From the NCBI RefSeq assembly GCF_022201045.2, contig NC_068563.1, forward strand, positions 27,625,001 through 27,689,000: a stretch of DNA of 64,000 nucleotides, given 5' to 3'. Shown here piece after piece: positions 39,036 through 48,156 of the stretch. Position 1 is the first letter of the stretch, and every line of letters starts with the position of its first letter. A program made the translations under genes and the position numbers. The DNA is from Citrus sinensis. Taxonomy: Eukaryota; Streptophyta; Magnoliopsida; Sapindales; Rutaceae. The notes under the pieces were generated by a model. The model was not told the origin of the DNA. It saw only the letters and a list, made by a program, of their open reading frames with translations, and ran no database searches.

Positions 39036-40605
39036 TTTTGCTGAGTTACTGCTTTGAATGTTGGTGATCTTTAATCTGTCAATATGGTGAGTGCTCTCCA
39101 ATAATTGTGTATTTTTTTTTTCTTTTTCTCTGTTTCTATTGCCATTTGCATAATCTTGTACTTTGTTTGTGTTTGTTTTTTTTTTTTTTTTTAATGTATT
39201 AAGTGTTAGTGATGTAACATTGTACAAGATTTCAAGGTGTGGGGTTATGACAGTTTGGACTGATCATAACTTTCCCATCAATAAATGTAATGATGAATGA
39301 GATTTCTTGGTATTGCCTTTTCTCTTTGACATGACCTGCCTCGATCCACCGTGAAAAATTCGACACACAATTCTGCACGAATTTTCGGATTTATCTTTGC
39401 TCTTATGTTGGAATTTGTTTTATTCTAATAAAATAAAATTCATCAGATACGAACGTAAAACACGCTTAGATTTCCAGCTTTCCACCATACATCAACGTGC
39501 AATGACGCTCCGAGCTTAATTCAAATCGAAACATATAATGATATGAGTTCAAGTTTAATTAATCAGGTCGCCAAAACCATAGCCGAATTCATAGTAGCTT
39601 CTTATTATGGAAGCAAGAAATGAAGGTTCAATTTCGAAGGATATGTCTAATTTGAGATGAGATGGAGTACAGTTTGCTTCTTATCCATACACACACACTC
39701 ATATGCCTAAAATGATCCTGTTGCATAAACAAAAACAGTAACAAAAATAATTTCTCAAATCTTTTATACCTACCAAATAAAATTATGTAAATCCAAATTA
39801 CTTCTTCTCTCTTTCTAAATGTATTATGTTTTCACTTTTGATTTATAGTTTCTATATCTCTTCCCATTTCTCTTATGTTCTCCCGCTGTTTGCTCTCAAT
39901 TTTAAGAACTTTTAAATATTAAAGTAACATCTTTTTATTTTTTTTTCCCTTTTTTGTATTATTTTTTTATTAAAAAAAATTGATGGTTATTACTAGGAGA
40001 TGATCAGATAAGGCATTGTAATATGATCCTCTAAACAATCAACCTTAACCGTCAAAATCAACGGCTTAAATTAGTGAAAATCAAATAAGCATGGGCAGGT
40101 GATATCGTAGCTTATTACTGACACTGTGGCTGGCCAAAAATTCTTTTGCACATTGAAAATATGTATCACTGTTGTTGAAACATAACCTGAAAAATGTCAT
40201 TTTACTATATTTGCTATATTATTACGGATGGGTTATACTAATTTTGATACACGTAATTAATATTTTTTTTCTTACTGTTGTCCATTTTTATATGGCTTTA
40301 AAATGAGGATTTTCTCTTCATCTTAACTCTTTTAAATTTTTAAGTAAGATAATTTTCATGAGAACGGAGGCTAATATTCAAACAGTTGGAACAAAATAAT
40401 TGACCCCAAATTCACAAATCTCCATCCATCTTTATGAACTTCTCTTGCAAGAGAACAGAAAACTCGGCAATTCCTGTAGGTGTAAGTTTAATAAACAACT
40501 CAAAAACATTTTTAGCCAAAATATATTTGCAGGTAAAACGATATTAAAGCTATTATGTCCATCTCTATGGACACAAACAGCACTTTATTAAATCTTCTGT
40601 ATTTC
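39036..40605. other. Spacer between FLA genes 1 and 2
   Basis: Contains the 3' UTR of FLA gene 1, with a conserved block at 39084-39105 and an AATAAA at 39280-39285, then AT-rich DNA without a recognisable feature up to the promoter block of FLA gene 2. Confidence 0.6.
39280..39285 (+). terminator. Polyadenylation signal of FLA gene 1
   Basis: AATAAATGTAATGA lies 245 bases after the stop codon. The closely similar AATAAATGTGACG follows FLA gene 2 at almost the same distance (41926), which supports use as the near-upstream polyadenylation element. Confidence 0.6.
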
Positions 40606-40796
40606 CTGCCTTTTCAAGCAAACTAGTTGCTGCAACACTTTCATATACATCACTCTCTCCATTGATTCACTTCACCTTATCACATCCTATCTAACAAAGA
40701 TAGAGTTGCTAAAAACTGATGTTTCTGCATGCATTGCTATCTAAAACTTCACACTTCACCTAAACTCACCCTCTTCCCATCATAGTATATAAACCC
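40606..40796 (+). promoter_or_regulatory. Conserved proximal promoter of FLA gene 2
   Basis: Same ordered elements as upstream of gene 1: CAAGCAAACTAGTTGCTGCA (from 40615), TCATATACATCAC, CTCCATTGATTCA, GAGTTGCTAA, CACTTCACCTAAA and TATATAAA at 40786-40793, about 75 bases before the start codon. Confidence 0.78.
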
Positions 40797-40868
40797 CTTC
40801 ATTCCTCCCCAACTTCATCAAACTCTTGTAAAAATTACATATTTGTTGTTGCATTAAACAAAGCAAAA

Positions 40869-41717
40869 ATGATGATGAAGCAAGCTTTGATCTCCTTTCT
40901 ATCACTCATCCTACTCTTTCTGCTCCAGTGTTCCAAAACCCTAGCTCAGCCGGCAGCAGCTCCAGCTCAACCAGCAGGGCCAATTTCATCTCCAGCTCTT
41001 CCCAGCCCTCCCACGCCTCTAGTTCTCCCTGGCGCTGCAGGACCAGCTTCTTCTGGCCCCACCAACTTCACCAAAATCCTCGAAAAAGTCGGCCACTTTT
41101 CTTTTTTTATCCGATTGCTGAAAGCCACAACAGTCCGTGACCAAATCGAGCGCCAGCTGAATGACACAAACAGCGGCGTGACCGTCTTTGCACCTACTGA
41201 TAACGCATTCTCTGGCCTCAGCTCAGGCACCCTCAACACCCTCAGCGACCCGCAAAAGGAGTTGTTGATTCAGTTTCACGTGCTCTCTTCATATATCCCG
41301 CCAACACGATTCCAAACTTTGAGGAACCCTTTAAGAACAAACGCTGGAACTAACAGCAGATATGAGTATCCGCTTAATGTGACCTCATCTGGCAATTCAG
41401 TGAACATTTCAACTGGCATTACTAACACTAGTGTATCTAGTATTGTTTACTCCGATGGGCAGCTTGCTGTGTACCAAGTGGATAAGGTGCTGCTTCCTTG
41501 GAGCATTTTTGGGGCTAAGCCTCCGGCAATGGCACCGGCACCGGCACCCTTGAAACCGATAAAGCAGAATTCTACTGCTGTCGCGGACGGAGATGATAGT
41601 ACTGATGATGATGATCATAACAAATTGAATGCCTCTGCTGCAGTGAGTCTCATGGGCATGCAGCATGTGGTGTTCTTGTTTGGGGCTTCTATGGTTTTAG
41701 CCATATTTTCATTATAA
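40869..41717 (+). CDS. FLA: Fasciclin-like arabinogalactan protein 2 (FLA11/12 type)
   Basis: Predicted 282-residue intronless paralogue. A signal peptide (about 1-26, ending LAQ) precedes a Pro/Ala/Ser-rich arabinogalactan stretch that matches gene 1 closely (QPAAAPAQPAGPI, PLVLPG). The fasciclin domain has VTVFAPTDNAF, QFHVLSSYIP and YQVDKVLLPW. A Pro-Ala linker, an acidic stretch and a hydrophobic GPI-signal tail follow. In the fasciclin domain it departs from genes 1 and 3 at several places, for example IPPTRFQTLRNPL where the others have LSQFQTVSNPL. The role is probably in secondary cell walls, as inferred from the family. Confidence 0.92.
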   Translation: MMMKQALISFLSLILLFLLQCSKTLAQPAAAPAQPAGPISSPALPSPPTPLVLPGAAGPASSGPTNFTKILEKVGHFSFFIRLLKATTVRDQIERQLNDTNSGVTVFAPTDNAFSGLSSGTLNTLSDPQKELLIQFHVLSSYIPPTRFQTLRNPLRTNAGTNSRYEYPLNVTSSGNSVNISTGITNTSVSSIVYSDGQLAVYQVDKVLLPWSIFGAKPPAMAPAPAPLKPIKQNSTAVADGDDSTDDDDHNKLNASAAVSLMGMQHVVFLFGASMVLAIFSL

Positions 41718-41925
41718 TATTGGTGATTGATAGCCAGTCTACACGCATGGTGAGTGCTTTCCAATAATCGTTCATTTTTCTCTGTTGCATCAACGATAGT
41801 GTTATATTATTGTACTTGTGTTTGAATTTTGAGGGATTTTCTTTTCTTTTACTGTATATCAAGTACTAGTGTTGTAGCATTGTGTGGGTTTGGATTATGT
41901 AGTTTGGATACATAACCCTTCCATA

Positions 41926-41931
41926 AATAAA
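41926..41931 (+). terminator. Polyadenylation signal of FLA gene 2
   Basis: AATAAATGTGACG, 209 bases after the stop codon, corresponds to the element after gene 1. Confidence 0.6.
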
Positions 41932-42806
41932 TGTGACGTATAAGTATGAGATTAATGTATTCCTTGGTACCTTCATTGCTAATTACTATTATTTATCTTT
42001 AAATTTCCATCAGAGTAATGTTATTGTGTGGCTTTTCGGTTTTACGGTTTTACTATCATTATCAATATCATTAACATTATCATTATCATTATTGTATCAA
42101 CATCATTTTTTCATTCTCATGATTCATGATTGATCAATTTTTAAATGGGAATGATTGAGTGAAAATGTTGATTGAACGAGTGAATTATACGTACCCTTGT
42201 CCCTCTCACAGCGATGATTATATATATACGCAATTACGCACACATACACATACTAAATTAATGAAGATCACAACATCATTAACAACTGCTGAATCTTGGC
42301 TTTAAAATAGATTGACAAATGAAAATAAAAATAAAAACTTTCTTTGATCAATCGAAAACCAGGTATGTATCTCCAAATTAAATTGGATAACCACAACAAC
42401 ATTTACCCCCCATTTTAACCCAAGTTAGCAGCTGCTAATTAAGCTCCAACACATGTATTGGAAGAACAAAACCAAGCTGTGGTGCGTGAAAACGTTCAAT
42501 GTTCTTCTTCGTCAACTTTCAATTCAAGGTAAAACGTTTTATATTGTGAAAATATTGAAATATGTTTAAAGGGTATGTTTTAACTCATATTTTGTGCTGA
42601 ATTTGTAATTGTAATCTACCTACACAATAAATTTAGAAGGTAATAAATTTAATATCATATTCGAAAGTAACATATAAAACATGTATCTCAAGAATTTAAA
42701 TCTAGTGCTGAGATAACTGTGTTCAACCTTTTATAGTCTTTTGTTAAGTGTGTATCTCTAATAATGTTATGAATAAGATTTGTTTACTTTTATACCTTTA
42801 TCTAAT
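41932..42806. other. Spacer after FLA gene 2
   Basis: AT-rich DNA with an ATTATC/ATTAACATT-type simple repeat near 42052-42090. No gene or bounded element is seen before the MITE at 42807. Confidence 0.5.
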
Positions 42807-43008
42807 GAGTAATGATACAGACACAAACTCCTGTACAAACTTATTTTGTACAAACTGACGTGGCATTAATTCATTAGTTGAATGAAAATATAAATTAATA
42901 AAAACAAATCATGTGGGCTAAGTGATATTTAATTCAACCAATCTTATCATGCCACATCAGTTTGTACAAAATAAGTTTGTACAAGAGTTTGTGGCTGTAT
43001 CATTACTC
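42807..43008. mobile_element. Mutator-type MITE with 9-bp target duplication
   Basis: A 202-bp element with terminal inverted repeats of about 58 bases. The left end reads GAGTAATGATACAGACACAA and the right end is its inverse (CTGTATCATTACTC). The arms differ by only a few bases. It is flanked by a perfect 9-bp duplication, TTATCTAAT (42798-42806 and 43009-43017). A 9-bp duplication with long inverted repeats is the hallmark of Mutator-like elements. The core is only about 85 bases and non-coding, so it depends on transposase from elsewhere. The little-diverged arms suggest a fairly recent insertion. Confidence 0.9.
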
Positions 43009-43391
43009 TTATCTAATAGCTATCAATCATATCTTTATAAAAAATCAATCGTAAAATTTAACTCAACATTAAATCCAAATCCATATATCAAACATTCTAA
43101 AAAAATGTACTGGACAGGCAGGTTTTTCTGTTTCAAACAAATGGATTTGGTTGGTAACAGTAGGATCCCCGAAGGTTTTAAAAAACAAGAAAAAGGATAC
43201 AGTGTTATAGTTTTGCTCATCCCTACTTTCGAATGTCACAAGTGGGCCGAATAAAATGGGAATAGCCAAGTTCGAGCAAAGCCCCAAATAGCTAAATTCT
43301 TGGGCTCATGTCTGATGAGATGGACCTGTTAGGGTGGCTGTACTTAAGACGGAAGGAAGAGGGATAATGTTTCTTAAAAAAAGCCAAAAAG

Positions 43392-43465
43392 TGGCCCATG
43401 CAGGTCTCGAACCTGCGACCTTCGCGTTATTAGCACGACGCTCTAACCAACTGAGCTAATAGGCC
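43392..43465 (-). tRNA. trnI-AAU: tRNA-Ile (anticodon AAU)
   Basis: On the minus strand, 74 bases fold as a full cloverleaf. The acceptor stem is GGCCTAT/ATGGGCC with one G-T pair, followed by a D arm with AGTTGGTTA in the loop. The anticodon arm has loop CTAATAA (anticodon AAT), and the T arm is GCAGG-TTCGAGA-CCTGC. The discriminator is A, there is no intron and no encoded CCA. A run of T follows on the minus strand within about 15 bases, suited to polymerase III termination. It is a nuclear cytosolic tRNA gene. Confidence 0.95.
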
Positions 43466-44777
43466 GGCTTGGTACTCATCTCGGCTTTGCCGATTTAATC
43501 CTAATTCTATTTTCATCTTCTCACGCTCTCCAACCCCAGCGATCACATGCTAAAAAGCTATGCCCTTCTTTTGGGGAAATTCTAGGAATGCCCTTCTTTT
43601 GAAGTTATTGACATTGAATTGAAGTCACCAATTGTAATTTTTTCCACCTCCAATTAGAGTCAAGATATACAAAATGGTAACTTTAACATTTACTTTCACC
43701 TTTACATTCTCATAAACAAATGAGCTTCTAGTGTTTCATATCATACGACATAAACAGAAAGAGCTTATGATTTCGGATAACGACTTTATTATTATTATTA
43801 TTATAGATTTACGAGTGTCTAATAGCCAATTCTTTGCAACATAATTGGTGGCTTGAAGTCAGGTGATCAGAACATACCTAACTTTTATTTGAGCTCAAAG
43901 TAAATCATCACAAATAAATATTACTATTTATAAACTCATTTGCTGATCTCTCTCTTTTTATTTTTTATTTAAATCATGCATTAATTGTCAGATACAATCC
44001 TGGTATGAAAAAGAAAATTCTTAGTATGTCACCTCTGGTAGTATAAAACGCAAAACATTAAACTTAGAATGTGAGAAGCAAAAAACCAAGGTTGAAAAGA
44101 AAAAAGTTGCATTAGAGAAAAGTCATAGCAAATGCTTGAAAAGAATTGGGAAAATAGGCAACTATGGCTATTTGTGTAAGTACCCATTAGGGGTAAATCA
44201 TTATGGGCTGCAGTCATGTTGGAGTCAGCTTTTGATGGGCTCTTGTCCAATTGCATAATCTACAATTTTAATTGATACTAATTAATCATTCAATCATTGA
44301 GAAGCTGCTTATTAACAAATAGAAATTAAGTATCAAGATTTAACGTTTTAACTCCCATGATACTTGTGGATCCACCACAAATCCATGAATGACCCACAAT
44401 GAGCTAGCTAGCCATCAGAGTTGACACTGCCACTTGGCAGAGTGTAACTTTCATGAAGATAGAGGATAGCATTCGTGAGGTTGGACCCGTAGGTCCATCT
44501 CATAAAATAACTATCAATTTTCATTGAAATGGTCTGTCGCAAGAAGTGCAACTAAAGAAACTTCTTTTTTAAGGCTATGGCAATATGCATTAAGCAACTA
44601 TAGCATGAACGTTCTTTTTTCTGACCATCCATTAGTAGGATGTTAAATTATTCTTTATCACTCATGTGAGAAAGAGCTTTAATATTATATTTCATGTATT
44701 AGCGAAAGTTAAAAATTTTTTTCCCCATATATTTAAGACTGATCCAGGATATTTTGATTAATTCTTAATTATAATTA
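43466..44777. other. Spacer without a gene
   Basis: AT-rich DNA between the tRNA and the TRIM-like fossil, with a TTA repeat at 43788-43804. No coding or structured feature could be supported. Confidence 0.5.
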
Positions 44778-45107
44778 TGTATTGGGGCTTGAGTTAAGAT
44801 ATTTACACATTCACTAAAAAAGTTAGTTTATTGGGTGAATTGACTTATTCTACTTATAAATCCAAGTAATTTCCCTTTAATAAATAATGTAGCACACAAC
44901 TCAATTATCTCTCTTGACGAAACTACCGCCGAACCTCGGTCCTTTCGTCCGAAACAATTGAGTTGTTCTATTGACTCTAATACCACTTGTTCGGGAATTT
45001 GGCATAAGATTTCTAGATATTTAACGCATAAGACTAAACTATTAGGTGAAGTAATGTATTCTGCTTATAAAACCAAGTAACTTCTCATTATTAGCCAATG
45101 TAAAACA
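44778..45107 (-). mobile_element. Fossil TRIM-like LTR element
   Basis: A very small LTR-type element on the minus strand, about 330 bp. The two diverged terminal repeats of about 120 bp lie at 44988-45107 (5' side) and 44778-44898 (3' side). Both start TG and end CA and share ATTACTTGG, TTTATAAG and AAATATCT in the same order. Right after the first repeat the minus strand reads AAGTGGTATTAGAGTC, close to the Met-tRNA primer-binding site TGGTATCAGAGC used by many plant LTR elements. The inner part is only about 90 bp and carries no gene. No target duplication could be recognised and the repeats have drifted widely, so it looks old. Confidence 0.6.
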
Positions 45108-45250
45108 CCAATCAACGTTTCTGTATTTAAAAGAAAAAATAATTATCAACATTTTTAAGTTTTACCAAAATTATACACATAAGTAAAAGCGAAAGCTATC
45201 ATATCCATCTCTATTTGCCCAAACACCCACTTGAAATCTCTCCCCTTTTT

Positions 45251-45425
45251 TCCTGCCTTTACAAGCAAGCTAGTTGCTAAAAGAATATCATATACTCCAT
45301 TATTGATCCCTCCTCCACCTATCTCACAAAGATAGATTTGTAACAACTAAGGATGAATCTGCTAACTAATTAAAATTGTACATTTTACCTAACTTTTATT
45401 CTCTTCCCAGACCTTAATAAAACCC
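45251..45425 (+). promoter_or_regulatory. Conserved proximal promoter of FLA gene 3
   Basis: More diverged copy of the FLA promoter block: CAAGCAAGCTAGTTGCTAA (from 45262), TCATATACTCCATTATTGAT, CACAAAGATAGA, TTACCTAAC and TTAATAAAA near 45414. ACCTAAC fits the AC/SMRE element bound by secondary-wall MYB factors. The core motif lies 254 bases before the start codon, the same distance as in gene 2. Confidence 0.65.
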
Positions 45426-45515
45426 CTTTCCCTCCTCTTCATTTTCATCAAAACACTTTGTTCAAAGTGGTCCTTTCTTGCGTTGTTTTCTTTCCATTGC
45501 ATATTGACTACAAAG

Positions 45516-46262
45516 ATGACTAGGAAACAACATTTCTTTGCATTTTCACTAGTCCTCCTCTTTCTCCTGCATTGCACAAATACCGTATTAGCCCAGCCAG
45601 CAGCAGCTCCGGCTCCCGGACCACCGGGCCCCACAAACGTCACCAAAGTCCTTGAAAAAGCCGGCCAGTTTACTCTCTTTATCCGGCTACTAAAAGCCAC
45701 CTCAGTAGCTGATCAAATTGATCACCAGCTCAATGACACAAACAATGGCATGACCCTCTTTGCACCGACCGATAACGCCTTCTCAAGCCTCAGTTCCGGG
45801 ACCCTCAACTCCCTAAACGACCAAGAAAAGGTTGCCCTAATCCAGTTCCACGTAATCCCCACTTACGTTTCATTATCCCAGTTCCAAACTGTAAGCAATC
45901 CCTTGAGAACAAATGCTGGGGACAGCAGCAGATTCGAGTATCCACTCAATGTGACTACTTTTGGCAATTCAGTGAACATATCATCAGGCATTACCAACAC
46001 AAGCGTGTCTGGTACTGTGTACACCGATGGGCAACTTGCTGTTTATCAAGTGGATAAAGTGCTACTTCCTTGGGATCTTTTCGGAGCTAAGCCTCCGGCG
46101 CCGGCGCCGGCACCGGAAAAACCTAAGAAGAAGAAGGCTGATGCGGTTGCTGACGGTCCTGATGGTAAAGTGGATGACTCTAGTGCAATGAGTCTCATGA
46201 ACAATATAAAAAATGCGGTGGTCTTTGCACATGCTATTGCTGCAGTGATATTTTTGTTGTGA
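45516..46262 (+). CDS. FLA: Fasciclin-like arabinogalactan protein 3 (FLA11/12 type, short linker)
   Basis: Predicted 248-residue intronless paralogue. A signal peptide (about 1-26) is followed by a very short arabinogalactan stretch (QPAAAPAPGPPGP) in place of the ~45 residues of genes 1 and 2. The fasciclin domain has MTLFAPTDNAF, QFHVIPTYV and YQVDKVLLPW and resembles gene 1 most. APAPAP, a Lys-rich patch and a hydrophobic GPI-signal end follow. An in-frame ATG 33 bases upstream exists, but the start MTRKQ puts the signal peptide first, as in genes 1 and 2. With less Pro/Ala sequence it should carry fewer arabinogalactan chains. Confidence 0.9.
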   Translation: MTRKQHFFAFSLVLLFLLHCTNTVLAQPAAAPAPGPPGPTNVTKVLEKAGQFTLFIRLLKATSVADQIDHQLNDTNNGMTLFAPTDNAFSSLSSGTLNSLNDQEKVALIQFHVIPTYVSLSQFQTVSNPLRTNAGDSSRFEYPLNVTTFGNSVNISSGITNTSVSGTVYTDGQLAVYQVDKVLLPWDLFGAKPPAPAPAPEKPKKKKADAVADGPDGKVDDSSAMSLMNNIKNAVVFAHAIAAVIFLL

Positions 46263-47757
46263 CAGCAGGAAATAATTCTGATGAGTTATATACATGATGG
46301 ACGGTTTGTATGATTTTTAAATCGAACGGTGGTGATCGACAATAGATAAGGCGACATGGTGAGTGGTTTCCAATAATTTTGTCCTTTTCTTTTCTGTCCC
46401 ATTTGTATGATAATTTCTCTTTGTTTGTGATCTGCTGTTAAGATTTTATTTTGAGGGTTTCTTTTTCTCCTTTTTGTTATCCTTTTTTATTTTCCCCAAT
46501 TCTATGTAATTTGTGAATTTTTTTAATTCTATTTAAAATCGATTATGTGTCATTGGACTTTGGTCACTCACTTTTTGCTTTCACATAAGGCGATCTGCTC
46601 TTATTTATAAATTTTCACTTTACCATATGATATAGATGCATATATATATATACTCTGGGAAATAATATAGGCTTTTTTCAGCCTATCAAAACATTTATAT
46701 ATTGAGAGATGTTCAGATAGGCACAAAGTAGTGACGCAAAAATCTTGGTTTATGTCGTCTTTAATCAGGGGATTATCACCATTTATTCGGTAAGATTTAT
46801 CGATTTAGTAATGATTTGTAATAATTAAATGGGAAAAACCCAGTAAACACTTTGTTTGGGTCTAATCAAAAGCCCAACATTTACCCTAAAACAAGGGCTT
46901 GAAGTCAAGTGAGAAGTCGATTGGACATGACAACTTAAAAAAGAGACGGAAAAAAAAAAAATAAAAAAATGGAACGCTTACCTAAAGTCCGGTGCACCGC
47001 ATCGTCTGTCCTGTCAAATACTATTTTGATACATGCAATTTCAACAATCAAAATAAAAAGAGAAAAAAAAAAGAAAAAGAAAAAGACGTTTGAATTACAT
47101 GGCAAAGCATTTATTGTATGGTCTGATTGGGACCATCCCATATAAAATTTTCTCCTCGTAAATTTGAAAATTTTATTTACGATATTATAATGAGTATTTT
47201 TCTAATGAAGATTTTTGTACTTTATTAAAAAGTATTAGATAGATTTTCATATTCTATATAAAATTTTCTCCTCATAAATTTGGAAAATTTACATTTTATT
47301 TATGATATTATAATGAGTACTTTTCTAATAAGGATTTCTGTATTTTATTAAAGTGCTAGATAGATTTTCATATGATTGTGAAAGAATTTTCATACAATTG
47401 TGAAATGGTTTATAAAAATACGGTGTGCATGTTATTCCCACACTTTAATAAAGAACGGAACATAACATTCATTAGAAATTTTCTAAACGATAATTTGATT
47501 CAACAAGCTACATTTTTCAACAACTTGTATCTCACATTAATTTAAGCGACGATATAATTGACTTGTAATTACCCATCAATTAAGAACTTGAGAACCCATC
47601 TACAGTCAAGAATGCTTTGTGCCTAAGATGAGATGAGAGCGGTTCACACTTCATAATTTTAGAGCATATAGACGGTTTTGTCAGTACGTATGAAAAGGTA
47701 ACCACAAAAAAAAAAAAAAAAGAGAATGAGAAGGGTTTTGTCAGAACAACAAGTCGT
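46263..47757. other. Spacer after the FLA cluster
   Basis: Holds the FLA gene 3 3' UTR (conserved block at 46356-46377), then AT-rich DNA with a tandem duplication at 47141-47373. No gene is supported. Confidence 0.55.
47141..47373. repeat. Tandem duplication, 116-bp period
   Basis: Two copies (47141-47253 and 47257-47373) both begin TATAAAATTTTCTCCTC, share GATATTATAATGAGTA and TTTTCTAAT, and end AGATTTTCATAT. They differ by several substitutions and small indels, which points to an old duplication. It is AT-rich and non-coding. Confidence 0.85.
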
Positions 47758-47758
47758 T

Positions 47759-48068
47759 ACCAATGGGCCTTTGGTCTAGTGGGAGAGCCCTTGCACTTAG
47801 AATAAGAAGTGCAAGGGTTCGAGCCTCCATGAAAACATTTATGAGGCTTATTTACAATCCTTCCTCAATTATCAAATAATTGAGTGGAGCCAGTCTATTC
47901 CCCACAAAAGGTGAGTAGAGTGGACAACCCTCGAATATTTGAGAGGGTTTGAAGAATTTGGGCAGCGCTTCAGAGGAGTACATGCCACGATGAAGGTCCC
48001 AATTGTAGAATCTGTTTGTAAATATTAATTGTAATACCTACAGTCCTGTATAACAGTATTCAAAAAAA
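47759..48068 (+). mobile_element. tRNA-derived SINE with 16-bp target duplication
   Basis: About 310 bp. The 5' head reads like a tRNA: GGTCTAGTGGGAGAGCCC as A box, then GGTTCGAGCC as a perfect B box at 47816-47825. The 3' end is an A run after CAGTATTC. The element is flanked by a perfect 16-bp duplication, AGAACAACAAGTCGTT (47743-47758 and 48069-48084). These features together mark LINE-mediated retroposition. The perfect duplication suggests a fairly recent insertion. The SINE family name cannot be given without a library. Confidence 0.9.
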
Positions 48069-48084
48069 AGAACAACAAGTCGTT

Positions 48085-48120
48085 CACATCCGGAGTCTAC
48101 AGCCAACTTGTCGTTCATCT

Positions 48121-48156
<36 letters not shown>

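Noticed and set aside
38730-39227. Minus-strand frame of 165 residues over FLA gene 1
   Set aside because: Lies opposite the fasciclin coding sequence and its 3' UTR; a shadow frame.
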